DNA of 64,000 bases from positions 16,909 through 80,908 of IMG/VR virus record IMGVR_UViG_3300042352_001346. One strand, 5' to 3'. Below the pieces are notes generated by a model, which was not told where the DNA came from, did no database searches, and was given only the letters and a program-made list of their open reading frames with translations. Below, one piece after another: positions 48,860 through 57,625 of the stretch; within the stretch, counting starts at the first letter, position 1; the number at the start of each line of letters is the position of its first letter. Source of the DNA: a virus. Position numbers and translations under genes: made by a program.

Positions 48860-50230
48860 ATGTCAGCAAATTTTTCAAGTAAAATTACAGCAGCTTTATC
48901 ACATATTCAAAAGAATATTAGTAGTGAGATTTTAGTAGATTTAGAAGATAAAGATAAATATGAATATAATTGTCTTTGTAAAAGTGGTTCAATTGGATTA
49001 GATATAGCTTTAGGCAATGGATGGGTAAAATCAAGATTTATTGAATTATCAGGTCCTGAAAGTAGTGGTAAAACCACACTAGCCATTTTAGCAATTATTG
49101 CTGTACAAAAAAGAGGAGGAACTGCTGCTTTTATAGATGCAGAACATGCTTTTTCATTAAAATATTTTAGAGAATTAGGAGGAGATACTAATAAATTAAT
49201 ATTAGTTCAACCTGATACTGCTGAACAAGCATTAGAATCTTTAAGAATATTAATTGGTACAGGTGAAATTGAAGTTGGTGTATTAGATAGTACAAATGCA
49301 CTTGCACCTGAGACTGAAATGGAAGGTGAAGCAGGAGATTTAAAAGTTGGTTTAGCTGCAAGATTATTATCTCAACATTGTAGGCAAATGACACCTTTAA
49401 TGAAATTACCTATTGAACCAACTATATTTTATATTTCTCAAATGAGAGAAAAAATAGGTGTTATGTATGGAGACCCTAGAGTTATTGGTGTTGGTAATGC
49501 AATGAAATTTTATGCATCACAAAGAGTAATGTTTAAAATAATTGAGAAGATTGAAGGAGGTGAAAATAAAGAATATATTGGTAATAAAGTAAGAGCAACA
49601 GTTATTAAAAATAAAGTTGCACCACCTTTTAGAGAAGCTGAATTTGTAGTTATTTATGGTGTTGGTATTTCAAGAGAATATGAAATAATTGAAGCAGCAT
49701 TAAAATTAAAAGTACTTATTAAAACAGGTCAAGGTATATTAACAGGGTTTGAAACACCATTATGGAGTGGACCTATAGGTACTTCTGAACCAAAAGCACT
49801 TGAAGCATTTAAAACTGATGATTTTGCAGATTTAAAATATGAAGTTGAGCAAAGGTTAAAAGTTGAATTAAAAGAATTAACAGAAGAAGAGTGTAATAAT
49901 TCTTTAATTGAATTACATAAAAAATATAATGATAAAAATGTAGCATTTGAAGAAATGATGAAATATGCTAATCTTTATTCAGGTAAATCATTACATATTG
50001 AATCTTTATATTTTTCAAATGAAGCTTCTAGAATAAAACCACTTGATAAAATAGCTGCTAAAAAAGTAAAAGATATGGAAGCTAAAATATATCAAAGGTT
50101 TTTAAAGAAAGAAGAATTTAAACCTGAAATAGTTATTGAATATGGTGGTGAAGAAAATATAGATTTAAAACAAACTGTAGTATTAACTATATCTAATGAA
50201 GGTAGAATAACTGATGTTAAACATTCATAA
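48860..50230 (+). CDS. recA: RecA/UvsX-like recombinase
   Basis: This 456-aa RecA-fold ATPase has Walker A GPESSGKTT (~residue 64-72), FIDAEHAF (~93-100), Walker B GVLDSTNAL (~139-147) and YISQMREKIGVMYGDP (~192-207), which covers the L2-type loop. It pairs homologous DNA strands. It starts on the base after the sbcD stop codon. The ~150 residues after the core form a lineage-specific C-terminal extension. Confidence 0.88.
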   Translation: MSANFSSKITAALSHIQKNISSEILVDLEDKDKYEYNCLCKSGSIGLDIALGNGWVKSRFIELSGPESSGKTTLAILAIIAVQKRGGTAAFIDAEHAFSLKYFRELGGDTNKLILVQPDTAEQALESLRILIGTGEIEVGVLDSTNALAPETEMEGEAGDLKVGLAARLLSQHCRQMTPLMKLPIEPTIFYISQMREKIGVMYGDPRVIGVGNAMKFYASQRVMFKIIEKIEGGENKEYIGNKVRATVIKNKVAPPFREAEFVVIYGVGISREYEIIEAALKLKVLIKTGQGILTGFETPLWSGPIGTSEPKALEAFKTDDFADLKYEVEQRLKVELKELTEEECNNSLIELHKKYNDKNVAFEEMMKYANLYSGKSLHIESLYFSNEASRIKPLDKIAAKKVKDMEAKIYQRFLKKEEFKPEIVIEYGGEENIDLKQTVVLTISNEGRITDVKHS

Positions 50231-50243
50231 ATTGTAAAGTAAT

Positions 50244-52292
50244 ATGTGGAAACCACAAAAGATTGTAATTAAAGGTGTTGGTCCTTATTCAAATATAGAT
50301 TATTTATATAATGTAGGAAGCATTCGCTTCCTGCAGGGTATAAATTTAGATGATGTAGGACAAAAGAATAATGGTTCAGGTAAATCATTTATACCTGAAT
50401 GTGCTTTTATTGCCTTAACAGGTAGTTGTTTTAGAAAATTAAGTTTAAAAGAACTTATTAAAGATGGATTTGAACAAGGTGAAATAATATTTACTTTAAC
50501 AAATGAATTTTTAAAAGAAACATTAGAAATAACTCGTATTATTAAAGATTCAGGTCAAAAATGCCAAATTAAAAATAATGATAAAATTGAAAGAGCATTT
50601 ACAACTGGATTGGAAGAATGTGCAAAATATTTATTTTCAAAGATAGAAATATCTAATGAAGATTTAATGAACTTTTATATTGTTCAAAAAGATAAATATA
50701 AAAGTTTTTTTGATTGTGGAGATACTGAACAAAAGAAAATTATATCTCGTTTTAGTCGTAGTAATGTTTTAAATGGTATAGATAAAATTATTGAAAAAGA
50801 TACTCAAATTGAAAAAGATAAAATCAATTCTTATCAATTAGAAATATCTAACTTAACTTCTAAAAATGAAGTTTATAGAGAAGAAATTGATAAAATTGAA
50901 AAATACAATCCTGATGAAGAAAAAAGAAAGGATTTAAAAATAGAAGATGATGGAATATATCAATTAAATAAAGATATACAATTAGAAAAAAATAAATTAA
51001 TCCCAATTAATAATGAAATTGAAGAGTTAAATCAATTAGTAATTTTAACTCAAAGAGAAATTATTAGTCAAAAATCATTAATAGATTCTTTTGTTTTTTC
51101 TATAAAACAAGAAGATATAGATAATGTAGAAAAAGATAAAAAACAAGTAGAAATTTTAATTACTAATATTGAAAAAGTTAAAGAAAATAATTTAAAAGCT
51201 AATCGTGAACATAGTAAGGAACTTAATGAAATTTTATTAAAATTAAATGATTTTATTAAATGTCCTAAATGTAATCATGAATTTTCATTTAAAGATTCAA
51301 ATGAAGATGTATCTTTAGTACGTAAAAAGAAAATTGATTTACAATTAAAAATAGAAAGTATTACTAATGAAATTAAAGTTATTGAAAATGATATAACTTT
51401 AACAGATAAAAATAAAAAAGAATTTAGTGAAAAAATTCTATTACTTGAAAATAATTTAAAAAAAGAAAAAGCTGATAAAAATAAATTAGAAACTAATTTA
51501 ACTGAATTAGAAACTAATTTAAATAATTATTATCAAAAATTAAATACTAAAAAATTAAATTCTAATAATATTGAATTATTAATTCAATCTAAAAATAATC
51601 AAATTGAAATACATAAACAAAATATTATTTCAATTGAGAAGAAAAAGTATAATTCTGATGAAGATGGTAAAGAAAAAAATGAATATCTTGATAAAATATT
51701 AGCTAATGAAAAAATAATTCAAGAAAATGCAGATATAATATTAGATTTGCAAAAAACTATTAATACCAAAATAGAATGGATTGAATTATTTAAAAGATTT
51801 AATACATTTTTAAGTAATAAAGCTATAAAAAGTATTGAAGGTTATACTAATTTTTATTTACGTGAATTTGGTACAAATTTATCTGTATTAATTGAAGGTG
51901 AAAGAACATTAGCAAATGGTAAAGATACAAGGGAAGAAATTTCAGTTCAAGTAGTACGAAATGGAATAATTGCAGCAAATTATCAAAGGTTTAGTTCCGG
52001 TGAAAAAGTTAGAACTAAATTAGCAAATATAAAAGCATTTCAAACTTTAATAAATTTATCTACACAAAATGGTGGTTTAGATTATTTATCATTAGACGAA
52101 ATTATTGAAAGTCTTGATAATGTTGGGGTTAATCTTTTAGGTCAGGCTTTAAAAGAAATACATTCTACAATTGAAATAGTTACTTTTACAAATAATGATA
52201 TAATGAATGTTGATACATTATATTGTGTTAAAGAAAATGATAATACTACAATAATTACACAAGTTGAAGCAAAAAATAGAAATTTAATTTGA
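50244..52292 (+). CDS. sbcC: SbcC/gp46-like ATPase subunit
   Basis: This 682-aa SMC-family ATPase has a split ATPase head: Walker A KNNGSGKS (~residue 42-49), signature RFSSGEKVRTKLA (~583) and Walker B LSLDEIIESLDNVG (~615). Between them lie two coiled-coil arms with a zinc hook CPKCNHEF (~339-346) at the turn. It works with SbcD in end resection. The leader has ATTGTAAA at 50231-50238. It is shorter than E. coli SbcC but similar to T4 gp46-type proteins. Confidence 0.87.
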   Translation: MWKPQKIVIKGVGPYSNIDYLYNVGSIRFLQGINLDDVGQKNNGSGKSFIPECAFIALTGSCFRKLSLKELIKDGFEQGEIIFTLTNEFLKETLEITRIIKDSGQKCQIKNNDKIERAFTTGLEECAKYLFSKIEISNEDLMNFYIVQKDKYKSFFDCGDTEQKKIISRFSRSNVLNGIDKIIEKDTQIEKDKINSYQLEISNLTSKNEVYREEIDKIEKYNPDEEKRKDLKIEDDGIYQLNKDIQLEKNKLIPINNEIEELNQLVILTQREIISQKSLIDSFVFSIKQEDIDNVEKDKKQVEILITNIEKVKENNLKANREHSKELNEILLKLNDFIKCPKCNHEFSFKDSNEDVSLVRKKKIDLQLKIESITNEIKVIENDITLTDKNKKEFSEKILLLENNLKKEKADKNKLETNLTELETNLNNYYQKLNTKKLNSNNIELLIQSKNNQIEIHKQNIISIEKKKYNSDEDGKEKNEYLDKILANEKIIQENADIILDLQKTINTKIEWIELFKRFNTFLSNKAIKSIEGYTNFYLREFGTNLSVLIEGERTLANGKDTREEISVQVVRNGIIAANYQRFSSGEKVRTKLANIKAFQTLINLSTQNGGLDYLSLDEIIESLDNVGVNLLGQALKEIHSTIEIVTFTNNDIMNVDTLYCVKENDNTTIITQVEAKNRNLI

Positions 52293-52314
52293 TGAAAAAT
52301 TCCTAAATTTTATT

Positions 52315-52322
52315 TATCTTTG
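52315..52322 (+). promoter_or_regulatory. Possible promoter of the endonuclease VII-like gene
   Basis: A -7 box TATCTTTG stands 15 nt before the ATG at 52338. The -33 position carries no clear TTTG. It may let the inserted nuclease gene be transcribed on its own. Confidence 0.4.
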
Positions 52323-52337
52323 TATAAATTCATCAAA

Positions 52338-52973
52338 ATGACTAAAATTTGTAGTGAATGTAAATGTGATTTAGAATTAAATGAAGATAATTTTTATAAA
52401 AGATGGTCTAATCAAGAATTATCTTTACAAAATTCAGGAAATCAATGTAAAAATTGTGTTAAACAAAGATTAAAAGATAATCATTTTTCTAGTAAAACAG
52501 AAGAAGGTAAAATTATATTACTTACTTATAGAGAATTTGTACAAGAAAATAGTATTTTATTTTCAGAAAATAAAAGAAGATGCAAACATTGTACAGAGAT
52601 AAAGAATCTAAATAATGATTTTTATACAGATTCTACTATGATTGGAGGTAAAAGAATAATTTGTAAATTATGTGATAAAAAACAAAATTATTTAAGTAAA
52701 TATGGTATAACTTTTGAACAATTACAAAATATTTTAACTCTTCAAAATAATAAATGCTTAATTTGTTTAAATGAAGTCAAAATGTTTATTTTTGATTTTA
52801 CTAATGGTGATAAAAGAGAAAGTCATTTTGGAGTGATTGACCATTGTCATAAAACTAAAAATATAAGAGGTATTTTATGTGATACTTGTAATAAAGGATT
52901 AGGTTTTTTTAAAGATGATATAAATTTATTAAATTCGGCAATAAAATATTTAAATGAGAGTATTATCAATTGA
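52338..52973 (+). CDS. Endonuclease VII-like HNH homing nuclease
   Basis: This 211-aa protein's N-terminal half has zinc knuckles (CSECKCDLE, CKNC, CKHC, CKLC), as in the nuclease at 47182. The C-terminal half is a T4 endonuclease VII-type HNH core: CLICLNEV, GVIDHCHKTKNIRG, LCDTCNKGLGFF. I chose the ATG at 52338; an in-frame TTG at 52320 would be part of the promoter. The gene sits between sbcC and the RuvC-like gene, overlapping the latter by 20 nt, which suggests a mobile insertion at a conserved junction. Confidence 0.72.
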   Translation: MTKICSECKCDLELNEDNFYKRWSNQELSLQNSGNQCKNCVKQRLKDNHFSSKTEEGKIILLTYREFVQENSILFSENKRRCKHCTEIKNLNNDFYTDSTMIGGKRIICKLCDKKQNYLSKYGITFEQLQNILTLQNNKCLICLNEVKMFIFDFTNGDKRESHFGVIDHCHKTKNIRGILCDTCNKGLGFFKDDINLLNSAIKYLNESIIN

Positions 52974-53481
52974 TGCAGGAAATATTCAAAGTGCATATAT
53001 TATTTTTTGTAATATAGAAAAAAGAGTAGTACAAAAAAATATTTTACCAAATAATGAATTTTTAAATGAAATTCTACATAGTTGTTTTGATGAAGTAGCA
53101 ATTGAAAAAATAATATCTATGGGAATGCCAGTTGGAGATACAACATTTCAAACTGTATTTCAAAATGGAAGAATTTATCAAGCAATATATGATAAATTTG
53201 GTATTGTAGCTAATTTATATTCAAGATTAGATATTAAAGTTCATTTATGTTATACAACTAGAGCAAAGGACCCAAATGTAAGAATGGCATTAGTAAATCG
53301 ATTTGGAGAACCAAGTACTAAAAAAAATCCACATAATATTTATAATGAATTAACAGATAAAATTTATTTTGGTACACATTTTTGGTCTTGTTTAGCTGTT
53401 GCTATGTATCATATAGAACCACATCATCATTTTCCAATTAGAGTAGATGAATGGGGAAATTATAAAGAAGTAAAAGGATAA
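52954..53481 (+). CDS. RuvC-like Holliday junction resolvase
   Basis: This 175-aa RNase H-fold nuclease has its first Asp in LSIDAGNIQSA (~residue 4-14), acidic strand VAIEKIISMGMPVGDTTF (~48-65) ending in TVFQNGR, and a C-terminal helix in HFWSCLAVAMYHIE (~143-156), similar to phage RuvC variants. It would resolve four-way junctions made by RecA and SbcCD. The last conserved Asp of standard RuvC is not obvious, so cleavage chemistry may differ. The ATG overlaps the upstream nuclease gene. Confidence 0.7.
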   Translation: MRVLSIDAGNIQSAYIIFCNIEKRVVQKNILPNNEFLNEILHSCFDEVAIEKIISMGMPVGDTTFQTVFQNGRIYQAIYDKFGIVANLYSRLDIKVHLCYTTRAKDPNVRMALVNRFGEPSTKKNPHNIYNELTDKIYFGTHFWSCLAVAMYHIEPHHHFPIRVDEWGNYKEVKG

Positions 53482-53484
53482 TTT

Positions 53485-53709
53485 ATGGGTGAACAAATTG
53501 AACAATGGTATTATAATGTAAAATACTATTTAAATTATATTGAACCAATACATAAAGAGTTTAATATACCTATTAATGATAAAAGTCAAATTTTATCTGA
53601 ACAACAACAAATTTCATTTTTACATAGAATGAAACATGAACATATAGATGAATGTTTCATTAAAATACAATCATCAACTAAATTTAGTAAGTTAATTAAA
53701 ATAAAGTAA
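53485..53709 (+). CDS. Small unknown protein
   Basis: This 74-aa protein is helical and basic toward the end (KFSKLIKIK). It starts 3 nt after the RuvC-like gene. No domain recognised. Confidence 0.4.
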   Translation: MGEQIEQWYYNVKYYLNYIEPIHKEFNIPINDKSQILSEQQQISFLHRMKHEHIDECFIKIQSSTKFSKLIKIK

Positions 53710-53711
53710 AA

Positions 53712-53743
53712 TTTGGAAATTTAAAACTTTCTTACTATCTTTG
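53712..53743 (+). promoter_or_regulatory. Promoter of the kinase-thyX operon
   Basis: TTTGG at 53712-53716 and TATCTTTG at 53736-53743, 24 nt apart, 18 nt before the ATG at 53762. Confidence 0.75.
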
Positions 53744-53761
53744 CATTAATAAAAAATAATT

Positions 53762-54334
53762 ATGAATTTTCCAAAAAAGATTTTTTTCTTTGTAGGTGCA
53801 TCAGGAGTTGGTAAATCAACATTAATTAATTATTTAAGAGAAAATTTTACTGTAGATGCAAAAGAAATATCTGCTAGACCTTATCTACCTAAAAAAGAAG
53901 GTTCTTATGACCAAATTTTAACAGATGAATCTCAAGCTGTAATTGTTCAAAGTAGAACATTAACAGTACTTGAAGATTTATTTTCATATCAACAAGGAAC
54001 TAAAACTATACCTACAATTTATTCACGTTCTCCTATATGTAATTTAGCATATTCTCGTGTATTAAGTAAAGGTTTATTTTTAGAATCACTCAATTTAAAA
54101 GAGATTGAGATTTGTAAACAATATTGTTATTTTATATATATACCTGTTGAGTTTGAAATGGTAGAAAATGATGATAAAGTTAGAGGTACTAATAGAGAAG
54201 TACAACTTGAAACAGATACTGCAATTGTAAAAATAATGAGTGATTCAGGTATTACTCCTTTTATTCTTACAGGTTCAATTGAAGAAAGATTTAAAAAATT
54301 AAATTATATTTTTATAGATTATAAAATTAATTAA
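53762..54334 (+). CDS. P-loop nucleotide/nucleoside kinase-like protein
   Basis: This 190-aa protein has Walker A GASGVGKSTL (~residue 11-20) and a YSRSPICNLAYSR segment (~92-104) similar to the DRSP..Y motif of AAA_28/NadR-type and deoxynucleoside kinases. A probable lid region follows (RGTNREVQ, ~140). It stands 1 nt before the thyX gene, so phosphorylation of a thymidine or deoxyuridine nucleotide is likely. Exact substrate unknown. Confidence 0.65.
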   Translation: MNFPKKIFFFVGASGVGKSTLINYLRENFTVDAKEISARPYLPKKEGSYDQILTDESQAVIVQSRTLTVLEDLFSYQQGTKTIPTIYSRSPICNLAYSRVLSKGLFLESLNLKEIEICKQYCYFIYIPVEFEMVENDDKVRGTNREVQLETDTAIVKIMSDSGITPFILTGSIEERFKKLNYIFIDYKIN

Positions 54335-54335
54335 A

Positions 54336-55511
54336 ATGATACAAGCCAAAGTAATTGCAGATAGTAAAAATGAGTTCGATAATCGTATAACTACCATGGT
54401 AGTTACATTTCCTAGAATTATTCTTGCAGAATTAAATACTCATAGAATGTTGAGTAAAAATAGTGCAAGTAGTAGAGCAATACCTACTAAAAAAATGATT
54501 AAAATGATATTAGATAATCCTTTCGTACCAATTGCTTGGCAAAAAGAACATACCGGTATGCAAGGATTTGAATACTACGATAATGAGGAAAAATTTTCTA
54601 TTATCGATTTATCTGAAATTATGTTTCAGAGATTGAGAAAAATGTATATTAATACAGAAGATAATACAGAAGAAGAAATAAGTGATGAAGTATTAACTTT
54701 TTATAATAATATTTTCTTAAACTTTAGAGGTAGTTATACATTAAATGAATTTTGGTTATTAATAAGAAATAAAGTACTTGAGTGTGTATTATTATTATAT
54801 TGTTTAGGAGTAACTAAACAACTTTGTAATCGTTTATTAGAACCTTTTATGTGGCATACAGTAATTGTAACAGCTACAGAATGGGAAAATTTCTTTCATT
54901 TAAGATGTCCTCAATATTGGTGTAATACAGATAATTCAATTCATAAAAGTAAAAAAGATTGGATTAAGCATCGTAAAATTGAATCAGATAGAATAGATAA
55001 ATTAGATGAAGGTCAAGCTACTGTATCTTTTTCTAAAGGATTTACAAAACCAACTAATGAAGAATGGTTATTTTTAAATAAAGGTCAAGCAGAAATTCAC
55101 ATGATGGCTCTTGCAGAAGCTATGTATGATGCTCTTAATGAATCTACTCCTAAAAAACTTAAAGCAGGTGAATGGCATATTCCATTTGGTGATAGTATTA
55201 AAGAACCTAAATTATATTCTTTAATGGCTAGTAAATATGGTGAAGGATTACCTCAACCTGAATGGAGTAGTAAGTTTTGGAATATGAAAATTCAAATAGC
55301 AATTGCTATGTGTGCAAGAGTATCTTATACAGTTGTAGGTGAAGAAGGTAAAGAACCTAATTATGAAAATGATATTAAACTTCATGATAGACTTTTAAAA
55401 AGTGGACATGCTTCTCCATTTGAACATGTAGCACAATCATCTAATATAAATGAAATAAGTGGTAATTTTTTAGGAGGATGGAAACAATACAGGAAAATAT
55501 TGGGATTATAG
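54336..55511 (+). CDS. thyX: Phage-type ThyX-like thymidylate synthase (permuted motif order)
   Basis: This 391-aa FAD-dependent thymidylate synthase-like protein makes dTMP from dUMP. The ThyX signature that binds FAD/dUMP, THRMLSKNSASSRA (~residue 35-48), lies at the N-terminus, while HASPFEH (~356-362) and GWKQYRK (~380-386) lie at the C-terminus, the reverse of cellular ThyX. This permuted order is known in phages. The C-terminus is short and overlaps the next gene by 34 nt, perhaps trimmed by that insertion. Confidence 0.78.
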   Translation: MIQAKVIADSKNEFDNRITTMVVTFPRIILAELNTHRMLSKNSASSRAIPTKKMIKMILDNPFVPIAWQKEHTGMQGFEYYDNEEKFSIIDLSEIMFQRLRKMYINTEDNTEEEISDEVLTFYNNIFLNFRGSYTLNEFWLLIRNKVLECVLLLYCLGVTKQLCNRLLEPFMWHTVIVTATEWENFFHLRCPQYWCNTDNSIHKSKKDWIKHRKIESDRIDKLDEGQATVSFSKGFTKPTNEEWLFLNKGQAEIHMMALAEAMYDALNESTPKKLKAGEWHIPFGDSIKEPKLYSLMASKYGEGLPQPEWSSKFWNMKIQIAIAMCARVSYTVVGEEGKEPNYENDIKLHDRLLKSGHASPFEHVAQSSNINEISGNFLGGWKQYRKILGL

Positions 55512-56182
55512 AAAATAAAATTTGTATTATTTGTAATATAGAAAAAGAATCAAATGAAGATAATTTTCCTTATTATAGAGGTAATGATAATATTTTAAAA
55601 TTTAGAAATGTATGTAAAATTTGTAGAAATAAACAAAAACAACAATCTAAAATAAATTTAGGTTTAATTAAAGGTGAAGATAATAGTTTCTATTCAAATC
55701 AATTTTTAATAAAAGCAAATTTAATACATGATAATAAATATAATTATTCTAAAGTTATTTATAATGGAGTAAGAAATAAAGTAGAAATAATTTGTTTAAA
55801 ACATGGTTCTTTTGAACAAAGACCAAATGCTCATTTATTAGGACAAGGTTGTCCTAACTGTTCAATTTCATTAGGAGAAAATAAAATATTAAAATATTTA
55901 TTAAGTAAAGATATTTCTTTTAAACAAGAAAAAACATTTGATAATAAATTTTGGTTTGATTTTTATATACCTTCATTAAATTTTTGTATTGAATATCAAG
56001 GTGAACAACATTATTTAGAAAATAACTTCTTTTCTAAATCTTTATTTGAAAATAAAATAATTGATAAAGAAAAAAGAAATTTTTTAAAACAACTAAATAT
56101 AAGATTATTAATAATACCTTATACAAAATTTTTGAAAATAGAAGTAATAATAGATAATTATTTAAAATATATTAATGGATAA
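55478..56182 (+). CDS. Homing-type endonuclease at the thyX junction
   Basis: In this 234-aa protein zinc knuckles CIICNI and CKICRN (residues ~17-50) resemble the nuclease at 47182. The middle (residues ~65-130, with KYNYSKVIYNG, CLKHGSFEQRP and GCPNC) matches a repeat found in phage homing nucleases. The C-terminus is a Vsr-like core with FWFDFYIPSLNFCIEYQGEQ (D and E residues of the metal site). It overlaps thyX by 34 nt and the next gene by 8 nt, so it fills the gap between them with no spare sequence. Confidence 0.72.
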   Translation: METIQENIGIIENKICIICNIEKESNEDNFPYYRGNDNILKFRNVCKICRNKQKQQSKINLGLIKGEDNSFYSNQFLIKANLIHDNKYNYSKVIYNGVRNKVEIICLKHGSFEQRPNAHLLGQGCPNCSISLGENKILKYLLSKDISFKQEKTFDNKFWFDFYIPSLNFCIEYQGEQHYLENNFFSKSLFENKIIDKEKRNFLKQLNIRLLIIPYTKFLKIEVIIDNYLKYING

Positions 56183-56489
56183 TTTTCAATGTTCTTGTGG
56201 CAAGACTCATTTTATACCATCTTACAAAACTAAAGTTGTAGATGGTGAATTAGTACATTGTGATAAAAAAAGTGGTTTGCCTTTAAAATGTACTTGTAAA
56301 TCTAAAAAAAATATTTTAATACCAATTGAAAGAGAGGTAGAAGGATTTACAGGTAATATTGGTGTATTTAGTAGTATGTCACTAACTGAAAAACAATCAT
56401 CATTAGCTAAACGTAGTAAAAAACATTCAGATAGATTTGCAAATTTAAATGATGTTAAATTTAATAGTAAAGGAGGTTTTAATTTATGA
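56175..56489 (+). CDS. Small Cys-rich protein
   Basis: This 104-aa protein has an N-terminal zinc-binding pattern (CSCGKTHFIP at residues ~5-14, then CDKK, CTCKS near 30-40), followed by a basic helical tail (SLTEKQSSLAKRSKKHSDRF). It may bind nucleic acid. Unknown family. Confidence 0.45.
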   Translation: MDNFQCSCGKTHFIPSYKTKVVDGELVHCDKKSGLPLKCTCKSKKNILIPIEREVEGFTGNIGVFSSMSLTEKQSSLAKRSKKHSDRFANLNDVKFNSKGGFNL

Positions 56490-56770
56490 GTTACACATTA
56501 GAACAAAAAGCATCTACTCTTGCTTCAATAGGAGGTGTTAAAATTGCTAATATAGGTAATGAATGGTATGTATTTTCAACTTTTAATGAACCTACACTTC
56601 AATCAAAACATATATATCTTGAAGGCAAAAATATAACTAAATTTTTAGATTCAGTACAAACTGATAATGCTACTTCATTAACTAGTACAGTTAATGCTCA
56701 TGTAGAAAATTTACCTAAGGAAAAAAGAAAATTTCATGAAGCTACTCCATGGCAAATATGGATTCCTTAG
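56486..56770 (+). CDS. Small unknown protein
   Basis: This 94-aa protein starts with a 4-nt overlap (ATGA) with the previous gene and ends in TAG just before the GC-rich structured region. No domain recognised. Confidence 0.4.
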   Translation: MSYTLEQKASTLASIGGVKIANIGNEWYVFSTFNEPTLQSKHIYLEGKNITKFLDSVQTDNATSLTSTVNAHVENLPKEKRKFHEATPWQIWIP

Positions 56771-56879
56771 AAAGTTGCGCCGAAAATCTTTTAGTTGCAT
56801 GTGTTGCCACTACGACCCTCTAGACCGCCGTAGTTATTTCTATTGATTTTTTCGGCACCTTCGCTGCAGTTTCATTGAT
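56771..56879 (+). other. GC-rich structured intergenic region with a promoter-like 3' end
   Basis: This stretch is far more GC-rich than anything else in the window. GCCGAAAA (56779-56786) can pair with TTTTCGGC (56849-56856), enclosing a second stem ACTACG/CGTAGT (56809-56814 with 56829-56834). The 3' arm overlaps a promoter-like TTTTTTCGGCACCTTCG, similar to the TTTTTCGTACCTTCG of other promoters here. It could be a regulatory RNA, a leader or an origin-like structure. Confidence 0.45.
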
Positions 56880-56899
56880 TTGTATAGTAGCCTATACAA
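56880..56899. promoter_or_regulatory. Perfect inverted repeat, candidate operator
   Basis: TTGTATAG and CTATACAA are perfect 8-nt arms around a 4-nt spacer, 13 nt before the ATG at 56913 and downstream of the -7-like box. The position is ideal for autoregulation by the next gene's product. Confidence 0.55.
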
Positions 56900-56912
56900 C
56901 CCTTATACTAAT

Positions 56913-57569
56913 ATGAAGAAAAAAATAAGTAAATTTAATAATTCACCATTAACTCAATTAAAAATTGTTGAAGGTTTGTTTAAAGAAGCAAATCTAAAGG
57001 AATTATTATATGAACTTAAATTTTATTACTTATTAAAAAATAAAAACATACAAGGATTTTTTAAAAATGCAAAAATAAAAGTATCTAATTTTTCTCAATC
57101 TTACATTTATAAAATGTTTCAAAAACTAACTAAATTAGGTTGGTTAAAAAAATGTAAAGATGGATATTATTTAATTTCCTATAAAAATTTATTTAATTAT
57201 TTTGGCATTTCTCCTAAAAAGAAAAAAATATTTTGTATTAGCGCAAAGCAAATAGCGCAGTTTGAACTTATAATAGCATTTTTTGAAATTAAACTTAATT
57301 TATTTAGACAAAATTGGTTAGTTAGAAAGTTAATTAAACAGGTATCGATTCAAAAAACTGAACAGGATAAACCGATTAATACCTTTTGCTCTCTATCTTG
57401 CCAAGGAATATCTAATTTATTAGGTTATATTTCTGCTAAAAAAGGTTATGAAATTGAACATGAATTAGTTTCAATGGGTTTAATTAGTATTACTAAAAGA
57501 ATTAGTAAAAGAGGTAATATGCCTTTGATGACTGAAATAATTTGTTTAAAATCATTTTCATTATCTTAA
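56913..57569 (+). CDS. Possible DNA-binding regulator or initiator
   Basis: This 218-aa basic protein has two helical regions like winged helices: residues ~50-90 (SQSYIYKMFQKLTKLGWLKK, helix-turn-helix then a wing-like GYYLISYK) and residues ~160-205 (CQGISNLLGYISAKKGYEIE then LVSMGLISITKR). I chose the ATG at 56913; an upstream TTG would run through the inverted repeat. Context (operator-like repeat, structured leader) fits a transcription or replication regulator. No family recognised. Confidence 0.5.
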   Translation: MKKKISKFNNSPLTQLKIVEGLFKEANLKELLYELKFYYLLKNKNIQGFFKNAKIKVSNFSQSYIYKMFQKLTKLGWLKKCKDGYYLISYKNLFNYFGISPKKKKIFCISAKQIAQFELIIAFFEIKLNLFRQNWLVRKLIKQVSIQKTEQDKPINTFCSLSCQGISNLLGYISAKKGYEIEHELVSMGLISITKRISKRGNMPLMTEIICLKSFSLS

Positions 57570-57625
57570 TGGAAATTCCCATGCTTAGGATTGGTTAATT
57601 AGGAAATAAATAAAATACACAATAA

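Noticed and set aside
57241-57262. Direct repeat AGCGCA twice within 20 nt
   Set aside because: It lies in a coding region, is short and has no third copy nearby.
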